In this document: in pieces, positions 43,160 to 53,800 of the stretch
Layout of the letters: every line of letters begins with the position of its first letter
Position numbering within the stretch: position 1 is the first letter of the stretch
Assembly: GCF_027595985.1 (NCBI RefSeq)
Contig: NC_073303.1
Coordinates: 323,821,679-323,885,678 of the forward strand
Length of the DNA: 64,000 nucleotides
Reading direction: 5' to 3'
DNA from: Sorex araneus
Taxonomy: Eukaryota; Chordata; Mammalia; Eulipotyphla; Soricidae
Notes under the pieces: model-generated
The model's database searches: none
Seen by the model: the letters and a program-made list of their open reading frames with translations, nothing else
What the model was told of the DNA's origin: nothing
Translations under genes and position numbers: made by a program

Positions 43160-43445
43160 TTTCCCTTTTTTATTGAGTCACCATGAGATACACACTTACA
43201 AAGTTGTTCGTGATTGGGTTTCAGTCAAACATTGTTCCAACACCTTTCCTTCCACCAGTGTACATTTTCCAACACCAATGTCCTCAGTGTCCCTCCTGCC
43301 ATCTTCCTCCACCCAGCCTTCCTCTACAGCAAACACTTTTCTTCTCTGTCTCTGTCTCTGCCTCTCTCTCTGTCTGTATCTCTCTCTCTGTCTCTCTCGA
43401 TGTCTCTCTCTCTCTTCTTTTGGGCATATGGTTCTTGCAAACTTT
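43160..43445 (-). mobile_element. L1 3' UTR end, antisense, older
   Basis: Reversed tail 'ttcccttttttattgagtca', then the reversed 3' UTR ('ttccttccaccagtgtacat', 'caacaccaatgtcctcagtg'). A CT-rich expansion (about 43325-43424) replaces the usual G-rich tract region. Confidence 0.75.
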
Positions 43446-43507
43446 TAGCCATTACTTGGTCCAACAGTACGTGTATGATGTTTTCTTTTATATAATATTA
43501 TAACAGT

Positions 43508-43587
43508 TGATAACAAATAGCTTAAATCAGTATAGCTTAAATCAAATAGCTTAAATCAGATGATAACAAATAGCTTAAATCAGTATA
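43508..43587. repeat. Local tandem duplication, 53-bp period
   Basis: A 27-bp stretch beginning 'tgataacaaatagcttaaat' at 43508 is repeated exactly at 43561. The core 'tagcttaaatca' occurs four times in the interval. Confidence 0.9.
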
Positions 43588-43589
43588 TA

Positions 43590-43939
43590 ACCAGCTTTGT
43601 ACATAATAATCAAAAACAGGAAACAACTCATATTTCTATTAGCAAAATGGCATTCTACACACCAATTAGGAAAAGGAACTACCAATGCACACAGAAACTC
43701 AATGCATCTCGTAGATTTACACTGAGTAAAAGAAACCAACCCAAAGCATGTACAATATGTGATTTTATGCATATAACTGTCAGGAGCAGGTAACACTTTA
43801 AAGGCAATAAGTATAAGTGACAGTTACTTTCAAAGAGAGGCACCACTCCTAAGAAAAGATAAATCCATGTAATTCTCTGATACAAGGAGATAGATTGCCT
43901 CTGTAGTAGTTAGACACAGTGATCTCTCTCTGTGCAAGG
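43590..43939. other. Unique non-coding DNA, possibly degraded L1
   Basis: 'ggcattctacacaccaatta' and the following AT-rich sequence have an old-retroelement feel, but I cannot assign them. Confidence 0.35.
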
Positions 43940-44352
43940 TATAAGGAAACGTAACAGAGGAACAACTAATGCCCAAAAACAATGGAACAAAGACCACTTG
44001 GGTAGGTCTTTAGGAGCCGGCACTGCCTGGTGGGCCTGAGGAGGGGATGAGAAGGGCGAGGGTTATGGTGGAGGATGTTCAATTGTGAGGAGGAGATGGT
44101 GCTGAAAGGCAGCGAGGTGTTAGGTATGACGCCCTATTAGCAACAGTCCTGTAAGCCACACAACAGAAACTTATGTTCTGAAAATAAATGTCCCTTGTAG
44201 AGACTAGGGGGCAGGAGGCAAATGGGAGAGGGGAGGAAACTGGTGGAAGGAAGTGGGCATGGTAAAGAGATTGGTGTTGAAACAATGTAAGCCTGGATCC
44301 AATCATGAATGACTTTGTAATTTCATCATGACAAAATAATAAAATTTGAAAA
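43940..44352 (+). mobile_element. L1-like 3' end, old, sense
   Basis: A purine-rich 3' UTR ('aactggtggaaggaagtggg', 'gagattggtgttgaaacaat'), a weak match to other 3' ends here, and a tail 'aataataaaatttgaaaaaa'. The 5' part (about 43940-44150) is unrecognised. Confidence 0.6.
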
Positions 44353-44880
44353 AAATTAAAATAAGGACAGGTACCACTAAAGAATTGGAAAGGGTCACAA
44401 AAAACTTTGGGGACCATCAAGAGCTCTATATTTTGATGCTATTAAAATGTATAATTTTCCCATACCATCACGAATAATTTCCCCAATACCTCATTAAACT
44501 TCCATTTAAGGATGCGCTGTTAGTGGCGAGTGAGGTTACCAGGAATCCACCTGTGTCTGCCCTTTGTGTATTTTATCCACTTTACTCTGTGCATGTATTA
44601 TCACTCAGTGAAAATCTACAATACACACAAACAAAATAGAAAATAAAAAGCCTGAAAATCTAAGGAAACGGGGCTCAGGGACAAGCTTGTGTAGAGTGTT
44701 CTCCTGGCAGACTCGGGGCCACGGGTTGGATCCAAGCATTCTCCTACTTGCTGAGCATTCTACTTCCTGAGCAGCACGGCCATGTGTGACCACTGGTGAC
44801 ACAACAAAACCGCAACTAAGGATGTGCAAGCATCGCAACTAAGGTGTCCAAACCCTGTCAGCACCTTCACCAACTGTGTG
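44353..44880. other. Mostly unique DNA
   Basis: No exon is recognised. About 44670-44810 may hold a degraded sense SINE ('ggctcagggacaagcttgtg'). Confidence 0.4.
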
Positions 44881-44884
44881 GACA

Positions 44885-45060
44885 CTTGGTCAGAGCACCA
44901 AGAACAGGGCAGGGACTCACCTTGCACACAGCCCACCCCTGTTTGATCCCAGCACCACATATGAGCCCTGACAGGGGTGATCCTTGAGCACAGAGCCAGG
45001 AGTAAGCCCTGAGCGCTGCCAACTGTGCCCCCACCCTTCAAGGAAAACCCAAAAAGGGGT
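44885..45060 (+). mobile_element. SOR SINE, sense
   Basis: 'ggtcagagcaccaagaacag', 'gtttgatcccagcaccacat', body 'gagcacagagccaggagtaa', end 'caaggaaaacccaaaaagg'. Confidence 0.8.
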
Positions 45061-45217
45061 GGGGAGGGCTCTGGTTTGTGATCATGGAAGGCCGTGTATT
45101 CTGTCCTAGGACTGAGCAGAATGAGAGGGAATAGGTTCTAGCTTAGAATTATGGTAAGTATATAAAGTTACTTCTGTAGGTTTAAAACTATTTCAAAATT
45201 AAAATATTATAATTGTA

Positions 45218-45365
45218 ATTTCCTTTTGGGGGGCCACACCCTGAGACACACAGAGCTTACTCCTGGCTGTGTTTGATCTCTAGTCTCCCAAACCTGGCAG
45301 GAGTGATCCCTGAGCACAGAGCCAAGAGTAAACCCTGAGCATTGCCAGGGATAGTCCCCAATCAA
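45218..45365. repeat. Head-to-head SINE pieces
   Basis: About 45220-45265 is a reversed tail/body (ttggggggccacaccctgag), and it switches near 45285 to a sense body (aacctggcaggagtgatccc, 'ctgagcattgccagggatag'). The tRNA-like heads of both are lost. Confidence 0.6.
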
Positions 45366-45474
45366 AACTTTAAAAAGAACTTTTTAAAAACAAAGAAGAA
45401 AAAGATTGGAGGTAAAAATTGTTTTAGGCACATTCCAGTTTAAAAAAAAAAAAACTTTTTAAAAAGAGCTAGAC

Positions 45475-46570
45475 AGGGCAATGTTGCCGCCAGCAGGTCA
45501 ACCTGTACCTGTGGGCCTCCAGGCTTCCTGATACTCCCAAATTGCTGTTGTGCCTCTGGCCAGACCCCAACATCTTGGGACCAAGTTTTCTGAGAAATTA
45601 AAAAGCCAAATGAGGGCCGGAGCGATAGCACAGTGGGTAGGGTGTTTGCCTTGCACGCAGCCGACCCGGGTTCGATCCCCGGCATCCCATATGGTCCCCC
45701 AAGCACTTCCAGGAGTAATTCCTGAGTGCAAAACCAGGAGTAACCCCTGAGCATCGCTGGGTATGACCCAAAAGGCAAAAATAAATAAATAAAAAGCCAA
45801 ATGAAATTAAAAAGCCATGCCCACAAACCGCCTCTGGCTCAGGTGTATGAGCTAATTTATCGCCTAACTTCAGAGACCCATAAATAAATATCTAAAAAGA
45901 TAAAAAAAAAAACAACCCACAACTAATCTTGAGCTCTCATGCAAGGCTGGACAAACTGGGGTAAGTCAGAGGGGGAATGCAGGTCAGCCTGGTGCCTGCC
46001 CAAGCCGAGCCCCTGGCAGCTGCTTGTTCCTATAACCCCAAATCGCTGATATACCCTTGGCCTGACTCCACCATCTCAGACAGACCTCACCAAGATATAA
46101 TCGCTGAAAACTCAGGCATTCGGGTTTTGTGACTGAAATCTCCAGGCTTTCTCAGGGTCGGGATGGGCTACCTCCCCCCACCTCCTTGTACTTCTGAAAG
46201 CCTCGGTTGTCACATCCACACCCTAAAGCTGCCACACAGTTAAAAAACTACTCCAGCCTTACCTTCCTGATAAAAATACTGAATGCCCTCAACAAATCAT
46301 GACCTCTTAGTACCCGTATCACAAACCATAATGCACAAAAGGAAAAGAAGAGAGAGAACACGAAGGAAAGTGCCTCCTGTAGAGAGAGGGCTAAGTAGGG
46401 GGGTGGGGGAGTGTTAAGGGATGGTGGTAGGGAAACAGTGGACATTGGTGTTGGGAAATGAGCACTGATGAAGGGATGGGTACTGGATCATTGTATGACT
46501 GAAACCCAGTTATGATTAGCTTTGATGATCTATTTCACAGATATTCAATTAAAAACATTTTTTTAAAAAG
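45475..46570 (+). mobile_element. Element X, long copy ending in L1 3' UTR, with nested SINE
   Basis: Modules shared with 21530-22477 appear about 45815-45890 ('aaaccgcctctggctc') and about 46095-46215 ('aggcattcgggttttgtgac', 'aatctccaggctttctcag'). From about 46310 it reads as an L1 3' UTR ('cacaaaccataatgcacaaa', 'acattggtgttgggaaatga', 'gaagggatgggtactggatc') with an AT-rich end at about 46545-46570. Repetition of related modules in variable order is reminiscent of tandem 5' UTR monomers in L1. No ORF lies between the 5' modules and the 3' UTR. Confidence 0.65.
45614..45790 (+). mobile_element. SOR SINE, A-tailed type, young reference copy
   Basis: About 177 bp. tRNA-like head about 45614-45681 with A box 'tagcacagtgggtagggtg' and B box 'gggttcgatcccc'. 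Body about 45682-45775 ('catcccatatggtcccccaa', 'gagtaacccctgagcatcgc'). Tail of AAATA units (aataaataaata). An exact 14-bp TSD 'aaaaagccaaatga' at 45600-45613 and 45791-45804. The head carries an internal RNA polymerase III promoter. The A-rich tail and TSD length point to L1 as the mobilising partner. It lies inside element X. Confidence 0.97.
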
Positions 46571-46580
46571 TAATGTGGTA

Positions 46581-46760
46581 GGGGCTGGAGCAATAGCACA
46601 GCGGGTAGGGCATTTGCCTTGCACGTGGCCGACCCCGGTTCTAATCCCAGCATCCCATATGGTCCCCTGAGCACCGCCAGGGTTAATTCCTGAGTGAAGA
46701 GCCAGGAGTAACCCCTGTGCATCGCCGGGTGTGACCCAAAAACCAAAAAAAAAAAAAAAA
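46581..46760 (+). mobile_element. SOR SINE, A-tailed type, young
   Basis: Complete head to A tail (about 16 A). An exact 10-bp TSD 'taatgtggta' at 46571-46580 and 46761-46770. It inserted just inside the 5' end of the next L1 copy. Confidence 0.95.
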
Positions 46761-47080
46761 TAATGTGGTACTGAAAGTAGACTAGAGACTGAACACGGTG
46801 GCCGCTCAATACCCCTATTGCAAACCACAACACCCAAAAGGAGAGAGAGAACAGAATGGAATGCCCTGCCACAGAGGCAGGGTGGGGTGGGGGTGGGGGA
46901 CGGGAGTGGAAGGTGGGAGGGATTCTGGGTTCATTGGTGGTGGAGAATGGACACTGGTGGAGGGATGGGTTCTCGAACATTGTATGAGGGAAACACAAGG
47001 ACGAAGATGGGTAAATTTGTAACTGTACCTTCAGGGTGACTCACTTATTTAAAAAATTATAAAAAAATAAATCTTTAAAA
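46761..47080 (+). mobile_element. L1 3' UTR, strongly 5' truncated
   Basis: 'gaaagtagactagagactga', then the G-rich tract about 46880-46920 and an A-rich end. The repeated 'aaaagtaatttgg' at 47082 resembles 'aaaagtaatgtgg' at 46566, a likely TSD with one mismatch. It matches the reversed copy at 35302-35600. Confidence 0.85.
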
Positions 47081-47384
47081 AAAAGTAATTTGGAGTTCAT
47101 GCCTACTTCAGTCAGTTTAATCAATGGCTGAATAAATAGTAGTGCTCCTACATTTATAAATAAATAAATAAGAACTAGATCTTCATTAAAATTTTTTAAT
47201 CAACTACATATTCATTTTTGACATCAACATAAATCTCTGAAAGATCAGCAACCATTTTCATTTAGCCAAGATCAAACCAGGACACATTCCTGATGCCCAA
47301 CAGCCTAGAAATTCCAGTTGGAAAATTTTGTGCTGGCTTGATATTTGAAGTCTCCTGAGAACTTACTGTTTAAAATACAGCTTT

Positions 47385-47550
47385 CTGGGAGCAAAACAAG
47401 AGCCAAACAGGCTGAGCACATGCTTTGCATCCAGGGGGCACCCAGGGCCATGTGGTACCCCAGGACCCCAGGAGCAGCTGCTGAGCAAGAAGCTGGGAGT
47501 AGAGCCCCCTCCTCTCAAACTGCTGGGCATTGCTCCCTAAACCATTTAAA
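47385..47550 (+). repeat. Degraded sense SINE
   Basis: 'gccaaacaggctgagcacat' and 'gagcagctgctgagcaagaa', ending 'gggcattgctccc'. Confidence 0.5.
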
Positions 47551-47559
47551 TAAATGAGT

Positions 47560-49432
47560 TTTAAAACTAAAATGAAATACAGATTGCTCAGCCTCAATTC
47601 TGAACTGAATCAGAAATAGTGTGAAATCTTGGGGCCTTAGACTTCCTCTTGATGTACCAGAGACAGGCAAACTTCTAGTATTATACTATCTCTCCAGCCC
47701 CTAATTTTCATATTTATTATGCAGGAAACATACTTTTCTTTACACAGTCACAGTTTTCTAGAGGTCTGATCATGAGATGGCCAATGGATAAAATGTCCCC
47801 TGTTAAATCAAACAGAGGTTGCTCACAACAGATAACTGCATAAATGCTATTTAAATAGAAAAGCTGTAATGCAAATGCCCCTTTACAAATGGTGCCTCTT
47901 TCCCCACATTTACTAAGATATGCATTAATTTAAATAAGAAGCATTCCCACCCCAAGGCCAAATACAGCAAGAAACATTCATTGATCAAATTACTCACAAG
48001 AAAGACTTAAATGAGCAAATTGTAAATGGTCCATTGGGTTGTAACAGACTTTTCCAAAAGATTATGAAGTAACATGGAGCACTTTACTTAAAAAATCTGA
48101 CCCATGATGATGAGACAGGTTTTGGAACAAGACTCAAAAATCCCTGAAACTCAGTCTAAATAACTTTGTAGATCATGGAGCTTAATGGAAAAAATTAATC
48201 TGACCCCGATCTACTCTAAATTTATCCTCCCTTCAGTAATTAGCCAAGTGTCTGCCTTTTTCCTGGATTTATCCTCTGAAGGATGCTTTGAAAACTCAAA
48301 CATTTCTAAATGCAATCCAGAGGTTGACAAGAATTCCATGAAAGTTTAATACTGTGGGATTATAGGTGTCACAAACTCAAAGCCGAAGAGTTTCTTTTTT
48401 TTAAAGAATTCTTTTCAGTTCCTTTTGCAGACATTCTCAGAGCACATGCTTGTTGATTGAGAATGAATGAGTGAATGAATGAATGGGTGAGTGACTACAG
48501 AGCAGGATGGAGGGCAAGGTCCTTGCATGGTCTGTGTGTCTTCATTTGATCGGGCTGGGACCAACAGCACTGGGGTAGCACAGAGAGCCTGGGAGCGCTC
48601 TGATTGCTACCAGGACTAAGAGGAGGAACGGTCTTTCCTACCCCACAACCTTGAACTAAGAGGGCTACTAATCTCTTCTCTAAAGTTGACCCAAAGTAAC
48701 CTGTTCTGATGCAGGCTAAACTGTTTTCTTCACTGTTACTCTCCCTCATTTTACTTTACCGCGTCTTATCCACTTGTATATTTGGAAGATTATTTGTACT
48801 TCTATTTTCCTGAGACTACATTTTTGTAACATATAAGACACTGACCTTTTTGTTAAAATCCAATGTTCTTCTCAAAGAATGAGAGCTGTTTCTGGGGTAA
48901 CTGGGGAGAACAATGTCCACTAAGTTTGGAAATTTCAAAGATAAGCTGTTGGTTTTGAGCTCTATTATTATCTGTCATTTTCAAGTCACCAAGCATCTGG
49001 AGTCCTAACTGTCTCCATCAATAAGTTGGAAAAAAACTAACAATGTCCAGGTTCTCGTCTACCTTCAACATTCTTTCTTCATGTGTTTGTCTCCTGCACC
49101 CATAATGCACCCAGGTTGGACCCTAAGGTCACACAGTCCTGGGACTTGCACCCTGGTGCAACAAAGTTGTCTCCTGGGACTTGCACCCTGGTGCAACAAA
49201 GTTGTCTCCTGGGACTGAGCAGAGAGTAAGTTTGAGGTTACCTAAGGCCAACATGGAGAAATGACAAATCAATCTCTCTTTCTCTCTTATTTATCATCCA
49301 AAAGGCAGCATCATAAGGATAAGGAACTCACTCAGATTCACCAAATTCCCTTTCTGGAAATCCAGAGTTGGAAACCAGTGGTGATGGGAACTTGAGTGAT
49401 TTAATCACTGGTTTGTTTAAACAAACTTTTTG
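47560..49432. other. Long unique region
   Basis: Free of recognisable repeats apart from a GAAT simple repeat (about 48464-48493) and a 35-bp tandem duplication (49137-49216). No exon is recognised. The part about 47700-48350 is AT-rich and repeat-free, with an octamer-like 'atgcaaat' at about 47870; it is a candidate conserved non-coding stretch, unproven. Confidence 0.5.
49137..49216. repeat. 35-bp tandem duplication, 2.3 copies
   Basis: Unit 'tcctgggacttgcaccctgg' plus 15 bp occurs at 49137-49171 and, identically, at 49172-49206, with a 10-bp third start. Confidence 0.95.
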
Positions 49433-49590
49433 GTTGCCTTTTTTTTTTTGCTTCGAGGCCACTTTCTGCGCTGCTCAAAAGTGCTTGGGGGTTGCTTCCA
49501 GCTGTTCTGGGCAGGGAGGGGTCGGTCATGTGGTACCAGAGATCAAACCCTGCCTTCTAATACAAAGCCTATGCTCCAGCTGAAACTCTC
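49433..49590 (-). repeat. Antisense SINE, old
   Basis: T run, 'gaggccactttctgcgctgc', and reversed B box 'ccagagatcaaaccctgcct'. Confidence 0.65.
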
Positions 49591-49599
49591 TTTCCATAC

Positions 49600-50148
49600 A
49601 ATTGCTGGCTTTTCTTCTTTTCTTTAGTTTCCATCACAAATTGCAGGCACTAGCTGTTGATGGAGATGGGGTACAATACCCAAATTGAGGGAAATGGGAG
49701 GAAAATAAACACTAGACATGAGACTAGCCTAACCCAGGAGTTTCCAATCACCATGTTCTTGATTGGAACGAGTGACAATATGGGTCTCAGCAAGTCCTCT
49801 GGCCAAGCATATGTCAGTAGAGAATGGGAACTAGACACTCTAGGAGTTCTGAAAGGGGGAGGCACAAAGGGGAGAAGAGAATGAGCCCATCACAGGGACC
49901 TCCAAGAGGAAGTCTTTAAAATAAAGGACCATCTAACTCTGCCAAGATGCCTCTTACACCTTGGTGCATCAAAGATGCTTAGAGTGCAGAGGTAGAGTGC
50001 ACTGGGTGCTTAGGTTAGCTTTGATGGTAGCGCAACACCAGAGTTAAGGAAACATTTTGACTATTTTTTTTCAATTATCAATGAACAACAGGACAGTGCT
50101 ACAATGCTACAATTGTACATAGAGAGCCATTTAAAATAACTTTGTAAG
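49600..50148. other. Unique non-coding DNA
   Basis: No exon or repeat is recognised. Confidence 0.5.
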
Positions 50149-50545
50149 GCCAGGGAGATAGGATAGCAGGTAGGCTCTTGCCTTGCATAAGGCAGACCTA
50201 GGTTCAATCCCCAGCCCCCAACACACCAGGAGTAAGCCCTGATCGTCAATGAATGTGGCCCAAAAACAAACTGGCAAATGAATTAATTAATTAATTAAAA
50301 TTATCTTTATTATGGAGCATGGAGGAAGCTCAAGGGGTAGAGCATGTTCCATGTGTGTTCAAGACCAAGGCTTGGCTCCCTGGCACAGAGCTGCCCTCCC
50401 TCATCCCTTCCTTCAGTACTACCAGGTAAGGCCTGTTGACCTCTAGGCACCGCCAGGCTGAAACTCCCCACTGATGTCTCTGCACTGACCCTTCAGGCCC
50501 CAACCACTGGGCGAGCAGCAGCAGCAGCAACAGCCTCTATTTTTA
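50149..50545 (+). repeat. Sense SOR SINE and a degraded second copy
   Basis: About 50149-50275: head 'ggccagggagataggatagc', B box 'aggttcaatccccagc', end 'cccaaaaacaaactgg'. About 50320-50520: weak head/body similarity. Confidence 0.7.
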
Positions 50546-50551
50546 AAAAAG

Positions 50552-51400
50552 TGTTAAGGGGGAGTGTAAAAAACTAAAGCACGCGCAAAGGGGCGCGTGC
50601 ACTCACAGGGTCTCTGGGCAGCTCTGTCTCACCACCCGAGTTCGGTGCTCTGGAACCGCAGTGTGTGGACTGGATCAGGATGGCCGGTGGTCAAGGACAG
50701 GCGAAGGAAGAACGAGGACCAAGCTGGTTGCTGATTAGTTACCATTTATTCAATCTTCCATCTTTCTCATCTCCCGCACTCCCAGCTCCGGCCTCTCTCT
50801 GCATCAACTCCAGCCTCTCTCTTCTCTAGTCTCTCCTCCTACTTGTCTCTCCCACCTTGCCCTCTAGGCTACACCCATCCAGGTAGCAAAATCAACATAA
50901 GAAAGCCCTTCCTGACTCTTAAGGTTTTTTTCCTTTCCTTAGTCCAAACACTTATTAACATCTTAATACTAGTTATTTTTGTATGGACATAGCAAGAGAT
51001 ACATTGAGGCTTGCAAGGCAGTTCTCCTGGCAACATCTTGCCAGACTCAGACCACAGCACTCAGGCCAGATTAATCATTCCTCACCCTAGCAGGGTCCAA
51101 ATCTAGTTATCACTGTTTGGATCATGACAACATTTGTCCATGATCAAGCTCTTAACTTATAGTTAAGCATTAGGCACTTTGGCCAGGCCCATCTCGATGT
51201 CAGGGTAGCACACAACTCACCACTTGCCCTGGGTCCGTCTCGTCCCTCGTCAGGACGCTGCTTTTGGGGGTGCTAGGAAGTAAGGGCAGCTGAGGCTTAG
51301 GTTGAGAGAACAGATGCCCAGGAGAAAAATATTATGTAGAGTCAAATGACTCCCAGGTTATAAAAGCATAGCATTTGCTAAGTCTTCCTGTGTCCATACA
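50552..51400 (-). mobile_element. Solo LTR-like sequence, antisense (endogenous retrovirus)
   Basis: On the minus strand the block begins TGTATGG (51400) and ends CCTTAACA (50552), giving the TG...CA termini of an LTR. A polyadenylation signal AATAAA is at 50750-50745, followed by a GC-rich segment (about 50700-50570, with an inverted 'gcacgcgc' pair) like a U5 region. 'aaaag' occurs on both sides (50547-50551 and 51401-51405), but it is low complexity. No primer-binding site or gag/pol/env sequence flanks it. Boundaries and class are tentative. Confidence 0.5.
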
Positions 51401-51847
51401 AAAAGGACATTGCTCTGAATAAACTATGCAAAGCACTCAAGGAGAAGAGAAAAACAATATTTGCAAGTCAACAGAACACAAAGAAAGGAGTTACAAATAA
51501 ACACAGAGGAGTGGGAGCATTGTAATGGGAGTAACCCAATAAACCTAAACTACCTGAGGTTATGCTATCCTACAGGGGAGGGCATGTAGAGCACGTGGAG
51601 GTGTGAGGTTCTTGGTTTGATCTCCAAAATCACACAAACAAACAAATAAATATCACAAAACATTTCAGATATGGACCCAAGCCTGAAAGGGATCAAGTTT
51701 GTCTGCATCTTTGCTCCTTCCCAGGGGAAGCACATCCCATGCTTCCTAGCAATTCATTGGTAAACTTCAAAAATTTTTTTCAGTATTTTTCTCTAAAAGA
51801 CAAATACGCTACCTAGCCAGTTTTTAATTTAAAAAGAAAACAAAAAC
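51401..51847. other. Mostly unique DNA
   Basis: A partial sense SINE-like piece at about 51570-51650 ('agggcatgtagagcacgtgg', 'tttgatctccaaaatcacac'). The rest is unrecognised. Confidence 0.4.
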
Positions 51848-52019
51848 GGGCTGGAGTGATAGCACAGTGGGTAGGGCGTTTGCCTCGTACGCGGCCAACT
51901 CGATTCCCAGCATCCCATATGGTCCCCTGAGCACCACCAGGAGTAATTCCTGAGTGCAGAGCCAGGAGTAACCTCTGTACATTGCCAGGTGTCACCCCAA
52001 AAAGCGCAAAAAAAAAAAG
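51848..52019 (+). mobile_element. SOR SINE, A-tailed type, young
   Basis: Head to A tail is complete except for a small deletion before the B box (ggccaactcgattccc). An exact 15-bp TSD 'aaagaaaacaaaaac' at 51833-51847 and 52020-52034. Confidence 0.95.
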
Positions 52020-52034
52020 AAAGAAAACAAAAAC

Positions 52035-52926
52035 TACCCCATGCTAAATTGTTTCAGCGCCTTGCCCAAACTGTTTCTCAGGGCCCTGTTTTGCTGGCAG
52101 TCTAATTTGCTAGCTTTCATCCCCTGGACAGAGTGACACAGGCCCCCAGAGGTGGGAATCTGTGAGTCCTTTCTGAGTCCAGCTCAGAGGGATGCTGATT
52201 TCTGGTGCAGGGAGTTTTTGAGCTTAGTGGGCATTTGTATCATCTGTTGGCTGCAGGATGTTTCCCTCCCTGCCAACTTAGATAATGTTTCTTGTTCATT
52301 TCAGCTACAAACAAACAAATTTGAGACATAAAAATAAAGTTTTGCAAAAGCAAGTTGCAATAGGTCAGATCATAATTTCCAGAAAACTTGCCCTTTGGTC
52401 TGTGGTCACTGCATGTGGGAAGCCCGGCTGGAGAGGGATTTTAGACACACAGTTTCCCTGGAACTGTTCTCTGAAAGGATGACAGTTCCCTGCTTTTTAA
52501 AAGAAGCCTAAGGCTCAGAAAGGAGGAGTCATTGTTCAAGGTCAACTCTGAACATTCTAGAATCCTATGCCAGGTTTTCTGGCTTTTGCACTTGTACTGT
52601 GATTGACCCGAACAACCTTCGCCCCACCCCTATGCTCTCTTTCTCTCCGGGGAGACAGCAAAGGAATCGGCTGTTCTGCACTAATACGATACACTTGGGG
52701 AGTCTTTATTTCACTGAAGAACAGAGAATGAATAAATCTCTGTCTCTAAGCATTTTGAATCAGAGAAGGATTTTCTAGAAACTTAATGAATTTTTGAACT
52801 ACAGGGTTTCTCACGGTTTAAGAAACCGGGCGGCCGTAGTGAGGCCCAGGGGACTACATGTTGTACCAGGGATTGGACTGGGACACCTGCCCTACACACC
52901 TTACCTGCTCTTCTACCTCTCTAGCA
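52035..52926. other. Unique non-coding DNA
   Basis: No exon is recognised. About 52840-52926 has a weak antisense SINE-head look ('accagggattggactgggac', 'ctcttctacctctctagcacc'). Confidence 0.45.
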
Positions 52927-52938
52927 CCCCAAAGTGAT

Positions 52939-53110
52939 TTTCTTTTTTTTGGGGGGGGTCACACCCAGCGATGCTCAGGAGTTACTCCTGGCATTGCACT
53001 CAGGAATCACTCCTGGTGGTGCTCGGGGGACCATATGGGATGCCAGGGATCTAACCCGGGTCAGCCACGTGCAAGGCAAACACCCTACCCTCTGTATTAT
53101 CGCTCCAGCC
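52939..53110 (-). mobile_element. SOR SINE, antisense, young
   Basis: Complete reversed copy ending 'attatcgctccagcc'. An exact 12-bp TSD 'ccccaaagtgat' at 52927-52938 and 53111-53122. Confidence 0.93.
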
Positions 53111-53122
53111 CCCCAAAGTGAT

Positions 53123-53296
53123 CTTTCTAATTTTTGTTTTTGAGCCACACCTAGCAATGCTCAGGGGTTACTCCTAGTTCTGCATTCAGGAATCATTCCC
53201 AGTGGTGCTGGGGGACTGTGTCAGATGCTGGGGATTGAACACTGGTTGGCCCTGTGCAAGGTAGATGTCCTGTTGCTGTACTGTCTCTCCAGGCCC
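53123..53296 (-). mobile_element. SOR SINE, antisense
   Basis: Directly follows the previous copy: 'tttttgagccacacctagca' to reversed head 'tgtactgtctctccaggccc'. It is more diverged, so it was already there when the neighbour inserted. Confidence 0.88.
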
Positions 53297-53627
53297 AGAT
53301 TTCTTTTCCTTAAACACCATCCTCAGAGTTATGAGAGCTGCAGGACTGACAACCTGGGTCGTTCCTTTCAAAGTTCCTCCATCATAGAGGCACTCACGGA
53401 CTTCATAGATAGATTTGAAACCTGGGGGACCTCGAGCCAAGGAGAGGCATTGAGGAGGGGGGAATCCTGATCCCAGAAATGGGAAGCAGTAAGTTGAGCA
53501 ACTTGCTAGGACATTCATTGTGGGTCAAGTAAGTTTCTGTGGACAGAACAGGGATACCAAAGACCAGAGAGATTATTATTCAAGCAAAACATGTCTCAAA
53601 TACTAATGGTTAACTTAAAAAAAAATT
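53297..53627. other. Unique non-coding DNA
   Basis: No feature is recognised. Confidence 0.45.
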
Positions 53628-53800
53628 GGGCCAGAGAGACAGCTCAACAGATTGAAGGCATGTGCGTTGCATTCAGGAGCACCCGCAATTCAGCGTCCCA
53701 GTACCACGTGATCCTGTAAATACCACTAGGAACGATCATTGATCACTGATCTGGGAGTAGTCCTGAAGCACCTCCACATGTGGTCCAAACCCCCAACACA
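53628..53800 (+). mobile_element. SOR SINE, sense, old
   Basis: 'gggccagagagacagctcaa', body 'gatcactgatctgggagtag', A-rich end 'cataaaaagaagaagag'. Confidence 0.7.

Noticed and set aside
47864-47880. A defined octamer enhancer
   Set aside because: A single 8-bp word is expected by chance at this frequency; kept only as a hint in the conserved-element finding.
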